Assembly (NCBI GenBank): GCA_015067945.1
Contig: SVLM01000007.1
Span: forward strand, 19,778 to 83,777
Direction: 5' to 3'
Origin: Oscillospiraceae bacterium
GTDB lineage: Bacteria; Bacillota; Clostridia; Oscillospirales; Oscillospiraceae
Length of the DNA: 64,000 nucleotides
Below the pieces are notes generated by a model. The model searched no databases and had not been told where the DNA came from. It saw only the letters and a program-made list of their open reading frames with translations. Numbering within the stretch: position 1 is the first letter of the stretch; each line of letters begins with the position of its first letter. The position numbers and the translations under genes are program-made. Positions 16,268-24,481 of this stretch are shown here, piece after piece.

Positions 16268-18262
16268 ATGGCTACTAAAAAACAAACACAATACGGAAAC
16301 GACAGCATCTCCTCGCTCAAGGACGAGGAGCGTGTTCGCAAACGCCCTGCGGTTATTTTTGGCTCTGACGATCTGGAAGGCTGTAAGCACGCAGTTTTCG
16401 AAATCCTCAGCAACGCCATCGACGAGGCTCGGGAAGGTCACGGTGATCTGATCATCGTCACCCGTTACGAGGACTTAAGCGTGGAGGTTGAGGACTTCGG
16501 CCGCGGTTGTCCTGTGGACTATAATGAAAAAGAAAAGCGGTACAACTGGGAGCTGGTTTTCTGCGAAATGTACGCCGGTGGTAAATACGGCGAAAACGGT
16601 GAGAACTACGAGTATTCCCTGGGCTTAAACGGTCTGGGTGCCTGTGCTACCCAGTACACTTCGGAATTTTTCGATGCCACCATTCATCGTGACGGCTTCC
16701 GCTACGATCTGCACTTCGAAAAGGGTCGCAACAAGGGCGGTTTGAAGAAAACCGAAACCGACCGGGGTCGGAAAACCGGCTCGTTGTTCCGCTGGAAGCC
16801 GGACAAGCAGGTCTTTACTGATATCAACATTCCGGCAGAATATTACCGGGACGTGCTGCGTCGTCAAGCAGTTGTGAATCAGGGCATCACCTTCCGCTTC
16901 CGCAACCAGGTCGGCGGCAAGTTCGAAACGGAGGAATTCTGCTACGTCGGCGGCATCAAGCAGTATGTGGAAGAGCTGGTGGGTGACAACGCCTTCACCA
17001 TGCCCATCTACTGGGAAGCCGAACGACGGGGTCGCGACGCGGACAACCGACCGGAAATGAAGCTGAAGATCACCGCCGCATTCTGCTTCTCCAAGCAGAT
17101 CAATCACACAGAGTACTATCACAACTCCTCCTGGCTGGAATACGGAGGCAGCCCTGACAGAGCCGTTCGGCTGGGCTTCACCGCGGCTTTTGACAAATTC
17201 CTGAAGGAAAATAACAAATACAACAAGACCGAAACCACCAGGATCATCTATCAGGATATTCAGGATTCCCTGGTGATCATCACCAACTGCTTCTCCACCA
17301 TCGGCTGCTTCGAAAACCAGACAAAGAAGTCCGTCAACTCCAAATTCACCCAAGAGGCTATGACAAACTTCTTCAAGGAGCAGCTGCAGATTTGGTTCAT
17401 TGAGAACAAGCAGGAAGCCGAACGGGCTGCTGAGCAGGTTCTGATCAACAAGCGGGCAAGAGAGTCCGCTGAAAGAACCAGATCCAGCATGAAGAAGAAC
17501 CTCAATGCCAAGGTGGACATCGCCAACCGGGTACAGAAGTTCGTGGACTGCCGCACCCGGGATGCCTTTGTCCGGGAGCTGTATATCGTGGAGGGCGACT
17601 CCGCATTGGGCAGCGTCAAGCTGAGCCGTGACGCAGAATTTCAGGGCATCATGCCCGTCCGCGGCAAAATTCTGAATTGCCTAAAAGCAGACTACAACAA
17701 GATCTTCGGCTCCCCCATTATCACCGATCTGATCAAGGTTTTAGGCTGCGGTGTGGAGATTCAGGGCAAAAAGGCCAAGGATCTGAGCAGCTTCGATATC
17801 GACAGCCTGCGTTGGAATAAGATCATCATCTGTACCGACGCCGATGTGGACGGATTCCAGATCCGTACGCTGATCCTGACCATGCTCTACCGGCTTTGCC
17901 CCACCCTGATCCGGGATGGCTATGTGTATATCGCAGAATCTCCTCTGTTTGAGATCACCTACAAGGGCAAGACCTGGTTTGCATACAACGAGGCGGAGAA
18001 GAGAAAAATTCTCGAGGTGGATCTGGAAGGCAAAAAGCCCGACAGCATCCAGCGTTCCAAGGGTCTTGGCGAAAACGATCCGGACATGATGTGGATGACC
18101 ACCATGAATCCGGAAACCCGCCGGCTGATCAAGGTTATGCCCGAGGACGCCGAGCGTACCGCCCATTACTTTGACGTTCTGCTGGGTGATGCACTGAACG
18201 AAAGAAAGAACTTCATCGCGGAAAACGGTGCCAAATATTTGGATATGGCCGATATTTCGTAA
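16268..18262 (+). CDS. Divergent type IIA topoisomerase ATPase subunit (GyrB/ParE family)
   Basis: 664 residues. GHKL ATPase domain first: EILSNAIDEA near 49 (usual form E..DNSIDEA), EDFGRGCPVDY near 77 (usual DDGRGIPV) and GLNGLGACATQ near 120 (usual HGVGA). The transducer domain is about 225-390 and the TOPRIM domain starts with IVEGDSALGS (Glu about 442) and CTDADVDGFQIR near 522 (usual DADVDGAHI). All catalytic acids are present, but many normally invariant neighbours differ, so it is probably an active paralogue rather than canonical GyrB or ParE. With the partner at 18356 it should form an A2B2 enzyme that passes duplexes through a double-strand break. Confidence 0.85.
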   Translation: MATKKQTQYGNDSISSLKDEERVRKRPAVIFGSDDLEGCKHAVFEILSNAIDEAREGHGDLIIVTRYEDLSVEVEDFGRGCPVDYNEKEKRYNWELVFCEMYAGGKYGENGENYEYSLGLNGLGACATQYTSEFFDATIHRDGFRYDLHFEKGRNKGGLKKTETDRGRKTGSLFRWKPDKQVFTDINIPAEYYRDVLRRQAVVNQGITFRFRNQVGGKFETEEFCYVGGIKQYVEELVGDNAFTMPIYWEAERRGRDADNRPEMKLKITAAFCFSKQINHTEYYHNSSWLEYGGSPDRAVRLGFTAAFDKFLKENNKYNKTETTRIIYQDIQDSLVIITNCFSTIGCFENQTKKSVNSKFTQEAMTNFFKEQLQIWFIENKQEAERAAEQVLINKRARESAERTRSSMKKNLNAKVDIANRVQKFVDCRTRDAFVRELYIVEGDSALGSVKLSRDAEFQGIMPVRGKILNCLKADYNKIFGSPIITDLIKVLGCGVEIQGKKAKDLSSFDIDSLRWNKIIICTDADVDGFQIRTLILTMLYRLCPTLIRDGYVYIAESPLFEITYKGKTWFAYNEAEKRKILEVDLEGKKPDSIQRSKGLGENDPDMMWMTTMNPETRRLIKVMPEDAERTAHYFDVLLGDALNERKNFIAENGAKYLDMADIS

Positions 18263-18284
18263 TGACACAACATTTTAGTTTATT

Positions 18285-18309
18285 GTAGGGGCGAGCATCG
18301 CTCGTCCGC
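18285..18309 (+). repeat. Single end module of the GTAGGGGCG repeat family
   Basis: GTAGGGGCGAGCATCGCTCG plus TCCGC, in the 93-base gap between the two topoisomerase genes. Same module as at 13637 and 53976. Confidence 0.75.
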
Positions 18310-18355
18310 AGAGCCCTTTCCGAAGGGGAGGGCATTATCGAAAAGGAGCCAGGTT

Positions 18356-20605
18356 ATGGCACGAAAGAAAAAAGAACCTGAAAAGAACAAGAAAGAACTG
18401 AACACAGACCATGTGGTCGGTCTGGTCGGTTCTACCTATGAGCAACCCATCTCCGAAACTCTGGAGATCAACTACATGCCCTATGCCATGTCGGTGATCG
18501 TATCCCGTGCGATTCCCGAGATCGACGGCTTCAAGCCTTCCCATCGGAAGCTGCTGTATACCATGTACAAAATGGGTCTTCTGAAGGGCAGTCGCACCAA
18601 GTCTGCCAACATCGTGGGTCAGACCATGAAGCTGAACCCCCACGGCGACGCCGCCATTTATGAAACCATGGTTCGTCTTTCCCGTGGCAATGAGGCCCTG
18701 CTGCACCCCTTTGTGGACTCCAAGGGCAGCTTTGGTAAAGTCTACTCCCGGGATATGGCCTACGCCGCCTCCCGTTACACCGAGGCTAAGCTGGACAGCA
18801 TCTGCAGCGAGCTTTTCCGGGATATTGATTCCGATACTGTGGAAATGGTGGACAACTATGACGGCAGCATGAAAGAACCCAGCCTTCTGCCCACCACCTT
18901 CCCAAATGTGCTGGTGGCCGCCAATCAGGGCATTGCCGTCGGCATGGCCAGCAACATCTGCTCTTTCAACCTGAAGGAGGTCTGCGATACCGCCATCGCT
19001 TTGATGGAGAATCCCGACCACGATATTTTGGAAACCCTGCCCGGCCCGGATTTCTCTACCGGTGCAGAATTGCTCTTTGACGAGACCACAACCCGGGAAA
19101 TCTATTCCACCGGTCGGGGCAGCTTTAAGCTCCGTGCAAAGTGGCGTTATGTCAAAGAAGGCAACATTATTGAAATTTACGAGATCCCCTACTCCACCAC
19201 CGGCGAAGCCATTATGGATAAGGTAGCGGAGTTGATCAAGGCCGGCAAGATTCGTGAGATCAACGATATGCGTGACGAAACAGACCGGTACGGTCTGAAG
19301 CTGGCCATCGACCTGAAGCGTGGTGCAGATCCGGATAAGCTGATGCAAAAGTTGTTCCGCATGACCCCCCTGCAGGACAGCTTTGCCTGCAATTTCAATA
19401 TCCTGATCGCCGGAATGCCCCGGGTCATGGGCATTGCGGAGATTTTGGAGGAATGGACTGCATGGCGTACCGAGTGTGTCAAACGCCGTCTGTTCTACCA
19501 GATCCAGAAGAAGGAAGACCGCCTGCACCTGCTGAAGGGTTTGGAGCGGATCCTGCTGGACATCGACAAGGCCATCCGCATCATCCGGGAAACGGAGCTT
19601 GAAAATGAAGTTATTCCCAATTTGATGATTGGGTTTGGAATCGATGAAATTCAGGCAAACTATGTAGCAGAGATCAAACTGCGTAACATAAACAAGGAAT
19701 ATATCCTGAAGCAGACCAAGGCCATCTCTGAGCTGGAAAAGGAGATCGCTGAGCTTAACTCCATCCTGAAAAGCCATACCAAGCTGCAGAAGCTGATCAT
19801 TGCTGAGCTGAAGGAGGTATCGGAGAAGTACGGTCAGCCCCGTAAGACTCAGATCATCTACGAATCCGCTCAGGTTGAGCCGGAGGATCCGGAAGACGAT
19901 ATTCCCGACTATCCTGTTACGCTGTTTGTTTCCAAAGGTGGCTACCTGAAGAAGATCACCGCCCAATCCCTGCGGATGAGCGGCGAGCAGAAATTCAAGG
20001 AAGGCGACAGCCTTGCCTTCAGTGTGGAGACCACCAACAAGGCAGAGATTCTGGTCATTACCGACAAGTTCCAGTGCTACAAATCCCGTCTGTCCGACTT
20101 TGAGGACGGCAAGGCCTCCCTGTGGGGCGACTATCTGCCGGGAAAACTGGAAATGGAACGGGACGAAAATGTGATTCAGGTGCTGCTGCCCGGCGATTAC
20201 AAGGGCTTTGTGCTGTTCTTCTTCGAAAACGGCAAGGTGGCCAAGGTGCCGCTGAACGCCTACGAAACCAAGACCAACCGCAAAAAACTCACCGGTGCCT
20301 ACTCTGACAAGAGTCCGCTGAAAACCGCCATGGCTTTGCAGACCGATGAGCAGGTAGCCGTTTACACCACCGACGGACGGGCCGTGATCTTCTCCACCGC
20401 CCAGCTGCTGCCCAAGACCACCCGCAATACCCAGGGTGTGGGCGTTGTGTCCCTGAAGAAGAAAGCTGCCGTCAGCCATGCGGTAAAGGCTGCCGACAGC
20501 GGCATTGCCAACCAAAGCCGTTACCGCACCAGAACGCTCCCCTCTGCCGGTGCGATTCTGAAACCGGAGGACGCTTCGGAAAAACAACTCAGCTTTGATG
20601 TCTGA
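18356..20605 (+). CDS. Divergent type IIA topoisomerase DNA-cleavage subunit (GyrA/ParC family)
   Basis: 749 residues. The cleavage core has the active-site Tyr141 in ASRYTEAKL (usual AMRYTE). The quinolone-determining stretch reads PHGDAAIYE: Ala99 replaces the usual Ser (GyrA Ser83) and Glu103 sits at the GyrA Asp87 position, as in ParC. A tower and coiled-coil region (about 330-490) and a short C-terminal beta-rich domain follow (about 510-725, e.g. LFVSKGGYLKK). No GyrA-box is evident, which favours topoisomerase IV-like decatenation over supercoiling; this is inference. SD AAAGGAGCC precedes ATG. Confidence 0.86.
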   Translation: MARKKKEPEKNKKELNTDHVVGLVGSTYEQPISETLEINYMPYAMSVIVSRAIPEIDGFKPSHRKLLYTMYKMGLLKGSRTKSANIVGQTMKLNPHGDAAIYETMVRLSRGNEALLHPFVDSKGSFGKVYSRDMAYAASRYTEAKLDSICSELFRDIDSDTVEMVDNYDGSMKEPSLLPTTFPNVLVAANQGIAVGMASNICSFNLKEVCDTAIALMENPDHDILETLPGPDFSTGAELLFDETTTREIYSTGRGSFKLRAKWRYVKEGNIIEIYEIPYSTTGEAIMDKVAELIKAGKIREINDMRDETDRYGLKLAIDLKRGADPDKLMQKLFRMTPLQDSFACNFNILIAGMPRVMGIAEILEEWTAWRTECVKRRLFYQIQKKEDRLHLLKGLERILLDIDKAIRIIRETELENEVIPNLMIGFGIDEIQANYVAEIKLRNINKEYILKQTKAISELEKEIAELNSILKSHTKLQKLIIAELKEVSEKYGQPRKTQIIYESAQVEPEDPEDDIPDYPVTLFVSKGGYLKKITAQSLRMSGEQKFKEGDSLAFSVETTNKAEILVITDKFQCYKSRLSDFEDGKASLWGDYLPGKLEMERDENVIQVLLPGDYKGFVLFFFENGKVAKVPLNAYETKTNRKKLTGAYSDKSPLKTAMALQTDEQVAVYTTDGRAVIFSTAQLLPKTTRNTQGVGVVSLKKKAAVSHAVKAADSGIANQSRYRTRTLPSAGAILKPEDASEKQLSFDV

Positions 20606-20619
20606 GACCCGGAGGAAAT

Positions 20620-21483
20620 ATGAAAAAAGTCTATCAATCAGGATTGTGGTTCAGTAAGATCATTTTGGGCAGTGTTATTTTCTCTGTAGGTTTTAACCTT
20701 TTCCTTGGACCCAATGATCTGAATGCCGGTGGTATTTCCGGCCTTGCCATGATTGTTGCACACCTGCTGGGCTTCGGCTCTGTGGGTACGATCGTCATTG
20801 TCATGAACGTCCCACTGTTTATCTTGGGTGGCATGAAGATCGGCAAAAAATTCCTGATTGGTTCTCTTGTTGGTATGCTGGCTGTGTCCATCAGTCTGGA
20901 CACGTTGACCATCCTGCCGCCAGTCCGCATCGAGCCGCTGATTGAGGCTCTTTACGGCGGTGTGATCTGCGGGCTGGGTCTGGGCATCGTATTTTCTACC
21001 GGCGGTTCCACCGGCGGTTCGGATATTTTGGTGCGTGTACTGAAGCTCCGCTGGGCCAATGTGCCCATCGGCACTATCAATACCATCTTTGACTTCACGG
21101 TTGCCGCACTGACCGGTCTTGCCTTTTGGGATATATCCCGCACTCTTTACAGCGGTGTAGCCATCTTCGTCACCGGTCGCATTATCGACGCGGTAGTCTA
21201 CCGTTTTGACTACTCCAAGGTAGCTTTGATCATCTCCGACAAGCACAAAGCGATCACCAATGTCATCAACCACGATCTGGACCGGGGTGCAACCTACCTG
21301 CACGGCGAAGGCAGCTATTCCCATCAGGACAAAAAAGTGATCCTGACAGTGGTGAAGAAACAGCAGATTGCCGAATTAAAGCGGCTGGTGGTGGAAATTG
21401 ACCCCAATGCTTTTATCGTAGTGCAGGAAGCACACCAGGTTTTGGGCGAGGGCTTCGCACGGTACAGCAAGGATTCCCTGTAA
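20620..21483 (+). CDS. YitT-family membrane protein
   Basis: 287 residues: five or six membrane segments in the first 170 residues (YitT/DUF161 domain, with FNLFLGPNDLNAGGISGLA near 26 and the STGGSTGGSDIL loop near 126), then a cytoplasmic DUF2179 domain (about 195-280, with GATYLHGEGSYSH and PNAFIVVQEAHQVLGEGF). Transported substrate unknown for the family. The ATG follows CGGAGGAAAT, 14 bases after the topoisomerase gene with no terminator, so it may be co-transcribed. Confidence 0.9.
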   Translation: MKKVYQSGLWFSKIILGSVIFSVGFNLFLGPNDLNAGGISGLAMIVAHLLGFGSVGTIVIVMNVPLFILGGMKIGKKFLIGSLVGMLAVSISLDTLTILPPVRIEPLIEALYGGVICGLGLGIVFSTGGSTGGSDILVRVLKLRWANVPIGTINTIFDFTVAALTGLAFWDISRTLYSGVAIFVTGRIIDAVVYRFDYSKVALIISDKHKAITNVINHDLDRGATYLHGEGSYSHQDKKVILTVVKKQQIAELKRLVVEIDPNAFIVVQEAHQVLGEGFARYSKDSL

Positions 21484-21498
21484 ACAAGGAGCAACACT

Positions 21499-22575
21499 AT
21501 GAAAAAAACCGTGGTCTTTCTTTTGGCTCTGTGCCTTCTGCTCTGCGGGTGTGATTCGCTGTTTGATGGCAGCTACTCCCACGAAGAGCCCCATACCAAT
21601 CAGGGCGGTCAGCTGCCTCAGAACAACATCATTGCGAGCAATTACGACAGCCTTTGCAAATCGCTGACGAGCTTGATCGAAAGTGGCACCCAGAGTAGCA
21701 TTATTTCCGTACCCAACTACGATCAATCCACCATATATACTGACTTCACCAAGGCGATTCAGCAGGTTCGCACCACAAACCCCATCGCCGCATGGGCGGT
21801 GGATGATATCCAGTGGGAGACAGGCTCCAGCGGTGGACAGCTTTCTGTGGCTGTTACCATCTCCTACCTCCATGACCGAGCTGAGATCCGCAAGGTTCAC
21901 CGGGTTTCCGACGCTGGCAGTGCCAATACAATCATCGCCGGCGTACTGAACGATTGCAGTGCCGATGTGCAAATTTTGATCCCCAATTATGAGCCTGTGG
22001 ACTTTCAGCAATTTGTGGAGAACTATTTCAACACGCATCCTCAATCCGTCATGGAGCTGCCTCAGGTTGTGGTTAACATTTTCCCGGAGACCGGAGCAGA
22101 CCGTCTGCTGGAGCTGAAATTTACTTATCAAAACAGCCGGGACGACCTGCGTGCCATGCAAATGCAGGTGCGTACCGTTTTCGAATCCGCTGCTCTGTAT
22201 GTCAGCAGCTACAGTAAGGAATCGGAAAAATTTGAGCAGCTCTATGCCTTCCTGATGGAATTCCTTGTGGAAGGTAATTATGAACTGGAAACTTCCATTA
22301 CCCCGGCATACAGCCTGCTGCGGCACGGCGTGGGTGACAAAAAAGCATTTGCCAACGTCTACGCTGCCATGTGCCGGGAGGCGGGGCTGGATTGCCGCGT
22401 GGTTACCGGCACCCGGGACGGCGAATCCTGGGTGTGGAACCTTGTCTGCATCGATGGCGTATACCGCCATCTGGATCTGCTGCGGTGCAGCCAGCAGAGC
22501 GGCTATCAAAGCTATCCAGACAACGAAATGGACGGCTATGTTTGGGATTATTCCGCATATCCCGCAGCCGAATAA
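21499..22575 (+). CDS. Lipoprotein with a degenerate transglutaminase-like domain
   Basis: 358 residues. Lipoprotein signal (LLLCGC, Cys about 15), a spacer, two roughly 85-residue mixed alpha/beta regions and a C-terminal transglutaminase-like core (about 270-340: GVGDKKAFANVYAAMCREAGLDC, WNLVCIDG, YRHLD). In active members a Cys follows the first Gly-x pair and a His precedes AW; here these positions are GDKK and SWVW, so the catalytic Cys and His seem lost and only the Asp remains. Probably a surface binding protein. It lies 15 bases after yitT and ends at a terminator. Confidence 0.72.
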   Translation: MKKTVVFLLALCLLLCGCDSLFDGSYSHEEPHTNQGGQLPQNNIIASNYDSLCKSLTSLIESGTQSSIISVPNYDQSTIYTDFTKAIQQVRTTNPIAAWAVDDIQWETGSSGGQLSVAVTISYLHDRAEIRKVHRVSDAGSANTIIAGVLNDCSADVQILIPNYEPVDFQQFVENYFNTHPQSVMELPQVVVNIFPETGADRLLELKFTYQNSRDDLRAMQMQVRTVFESAALYVSSYSKESEKFEQLYAFLMEFLVEGNYELETSITPAYSLLRHGVGDKKAFANVYAAMCREAGLDCRVVTGTRDGESWVWNLVCIDGVYRHLDLLRCSQQSGYQSYPDNEMDGYVWDYSAYPAAE

Positions 22576-22581
22576 GCAAGC

Positions 22582-22609
22582 AAAAGGCGTGCCGTCCGGC
22601 ACGCCTTTA
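22582..22609 (+). terminator. Intrinsic terminator
   Basis: AAAGGCGTGCCG/CGGCACGCCTTT hairpin. Nearly the same sequence recurs as the terminator at 24444-24474. Confidence 0.85.
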
Positions 22610-22743
22610 TTCGCCAATTTGTAGGGATATATCAACGCACAGTCATAAAAAATAACTGCCACCTGTCATATCTTCATCCAAATTATCGACTATATAAGTG
22701 TAAGGCACAACCCGGGTTGCCCATATTGGGAGAAAGGAGGAAT

Positions 22744-23298
22744 ATGGAAGATAACCAAATTTTGTCGGCTTTATTTGACCGCAATGAAACCGCCATGACC
22801 GTCCTGTCCGTAAAATACGGCCATCTGTATCGCAGTATCTTGTGGGAAATCCTGGAAAACAGCCAGGATGTTGAAGAATGTGCTAACGACACTCTTTTGG
22901 CCGTCTGGAACAGTATTCCTCCCAACATGCCTCAAAACCTATCGGCCTACATATGCAAAATTGCCCGTCGAATCGGTATTGACCGGCTTCGCTACCAAAC
23001 CCGAAAAAAGCGTGGCTCCGGCTATGCCGTCACGCTTTCTGAACTGGAAAATTGCCTGCCGGACACCCGTTTTTCCAACCCTGAGGATCGTATGCACATC
23101 CGTGCGGTCCTGTCCCAATTCTTAGGGGAGTTGGACATCACCACCCGTGTCCTGTTCATCCGCAGGTATGTGTGGATGGAATCCGTTTCCAGCTTGGCAA
23201 TCCGCTACAATCTAATTGAAAACACCGTTTCAGCCAGACTCAGTCGGGCAAGAAAGAAATTGAAAAAAGTTTTGGAAAAGGAGGAAATAACCCTATGA
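22744..23298 (+). CDS. ECF-type RNA polymerase sigma factor
   Basis: 184 residues with sigma region 2 (about 15-85: DVEECANDTLLAVWNSIP, the core-binding and -10-melting region) and region 4 (about 125-180: RYVWMESVSSLAIRYNLIENTVSARLSRARKKLKK, the -35 reading helix-turn-helix). It redirects RNA polymerase to a small regulon. The start at ATG 22744 follows AAAGGAGG. It overlaps the next gene by 4 bases (ATGA), the usual sigma/anti-sigma layout. Confidence 0.9.
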   Translation: MEDNQILSALFDRNETAMTVLSVKYGHLYRSILWEILENSQDVEECANDTLLAVWNSIPPNMPQNLSAYICKIARRIGIDRLRYQTRKKRGSGYAVTLSELENCLPDTRFSNPEDRMHIRAVLSQFLGELDITTRVLFIRRYVWMESVSSLAIRYNLIENTVSARLSRARKKLKKVLEKEEITL

Positions 23299-24431
23299 AC
23301 CGCACTCCTGAAGAAAAATTATCCGATTATTTAGCTGATATTGACCAAGGTCTTTTGGATGAAGCAATGGCCGTGGACTCTGCGGAAAAGCTGCAAAAAG
23401 CTCGCAAGATTTTGCCCTTTTCCCAAAAGTCTTTGCTTCGATTGGCGGTAGCTGCCATGATCTGCGTCATCCTTTTGGCCAGCATCCTGCCAATTCTCCG
23501 CAGTCCTGCACCCCCGGCAGGGGCAGGTCAGCTGGATGTGCCGCCCAGCCTTATGGAACCCACCTGGGGCACAAGACCCACCGATCCTACAACTCCCCTG
23601 GATTCTACAATTCCCAGTATCCCTATTGAATCCCTGGATCCCCCCTGGGAAATCGTTGGAACAAATGTCTCCATTGATTCAGCGGATATGCTGAATTATT
23701 ATTCCGCCCTGTACCTGCTTTCCCAGCAGCACCAAACCAGTCTCACTGCCGCGGGCAGCAGCTCCGGCTATAGTCTGACCCTTTTGGACGAACTGGATAT
23801 CCCCATCGGCGAAACCTACCCTCAATTCCCAGCAGACGATCTGCCTCTGCCGGAAACCGAACCGTCGGAATGGGGAAGCGGATATGACACAGACAACACC
23901 GAACCACCGGATACCACCGAAGGCCCACCGATTGCACCCTCTACCCAACCCACTGAGCCAAAAGACGAGTTTTATTACTACGATATTGACCCAAGTGCCC
24001 AGTTTCATCTGTCAAAAGTATTATTTTTCCGAATCTATTTGTCCGGTGACGGTTATCTGACACAGAAGATCGGCTCCGGCGTAGTGGATGTGGTCATTAC
24101 CGATTTTGATATCTTCGGCGATTACCTCATCACCTTCAAAAATGGCAATAGTTACTACTCCTGTCTCACCGATGGCAAGAGTCCAACCGAATATCGGTTT
24201 ACAGCACACAAGTATATTCAAGGATTTCAGGTCGTGAAGAATCTGGCACTGCAGGATCATCGATTTAATGTACAATTTGATGAAAACGGCCAGGCAACCT
24301 ACTTTTCCTGCAACTACTTTGAGGAAGGCGAATGTCCGGTGCTGGGAAAGACTTATATTGCCGAAGTCAGCGAGAATTTAACCTTAGCGGAATTGGAAGA
24401 ATACTTCCGCTCCGTGAAAATTCACCAATAA
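23295..24431 (+). CDS. Putative membrane-anchored anti-sigma factor with extracytoplasmic sensor
   Basis: 378 residues. A short acidic cytoplasmic N-terminus (1-45, with LSDYLADIDQGLLDEAM), one membrane helix (about 47-68: LLRLAVAAMICVILLASILP) and a long outside part. The outside part has a Pro/Thr-rich stalk, a small domain and a second TEPPDTTEGPP-type linker before a roughly 150-residue C-terminal domain of unknown fold. Role as anti-sigma is inferred from its coupling to the sigma gene and the topology; no ZAS zinc motif (HxxxCxxC) is seen. The signal sensed is unknown. Confidence 0.7.
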   Translation: MNRTPEEKLSDYLADIDQGLLDEAMAVDSAEKLQKARKILPFSQKSLLRLAVAAMICVILLASILPILRSPAPPAGAGQLDVPPSLMEPTWGTRPTDPTTPLDSTIPSIPIESLDPPWEIVGTNVSIDSADMLNYYSALYLLSQQHQTSLTAAGSSSGYSLTLLDELDIPIGETYPQFPADDLPLPETEPSEWGSGYDTDNTEPPDTTEGPPIAPSTQPTEPKDEFYYYDIDPSAQFHLSKVLFFRIYLSGDGYLTQKIGSGVVDVVITDFDIFGDYLITFKNGNSYYSCLTDGKSPTEYRFTAHKYIQGFQVVKNLALQDHRFNVQFDENGQATYFSCNYFEEGECPVLGKTYIAEVSENLTLAELEEYFRSVKIHQ

Positions 24432-24443
24432 CCCTCACACACG

Positions 24444-24474
24444 AAAAAGGCGTGCCATCCGGCACGCCTTTTTT
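24444..24474 (+). terminator. Intrinsic terminator (bidirectional shape)
   Basis: AAAAAGGCGTGCC/GGCACGCCTTTTTT hairpin. It serves the sigma operon and probably the convergent CDF gene. Confidence 0.88.
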
Positions 24475-24481
24475 ATGTTTG

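Noticed and set aside
18335-20587. A 750-codon minus-strand frame antisense to the GyrA/ParC-like gene
   Set aside because: Codon-bias shadow: composition is Gly/Leu/His-rich with no domain, while the plus strand encodes a clear topoisomerase.
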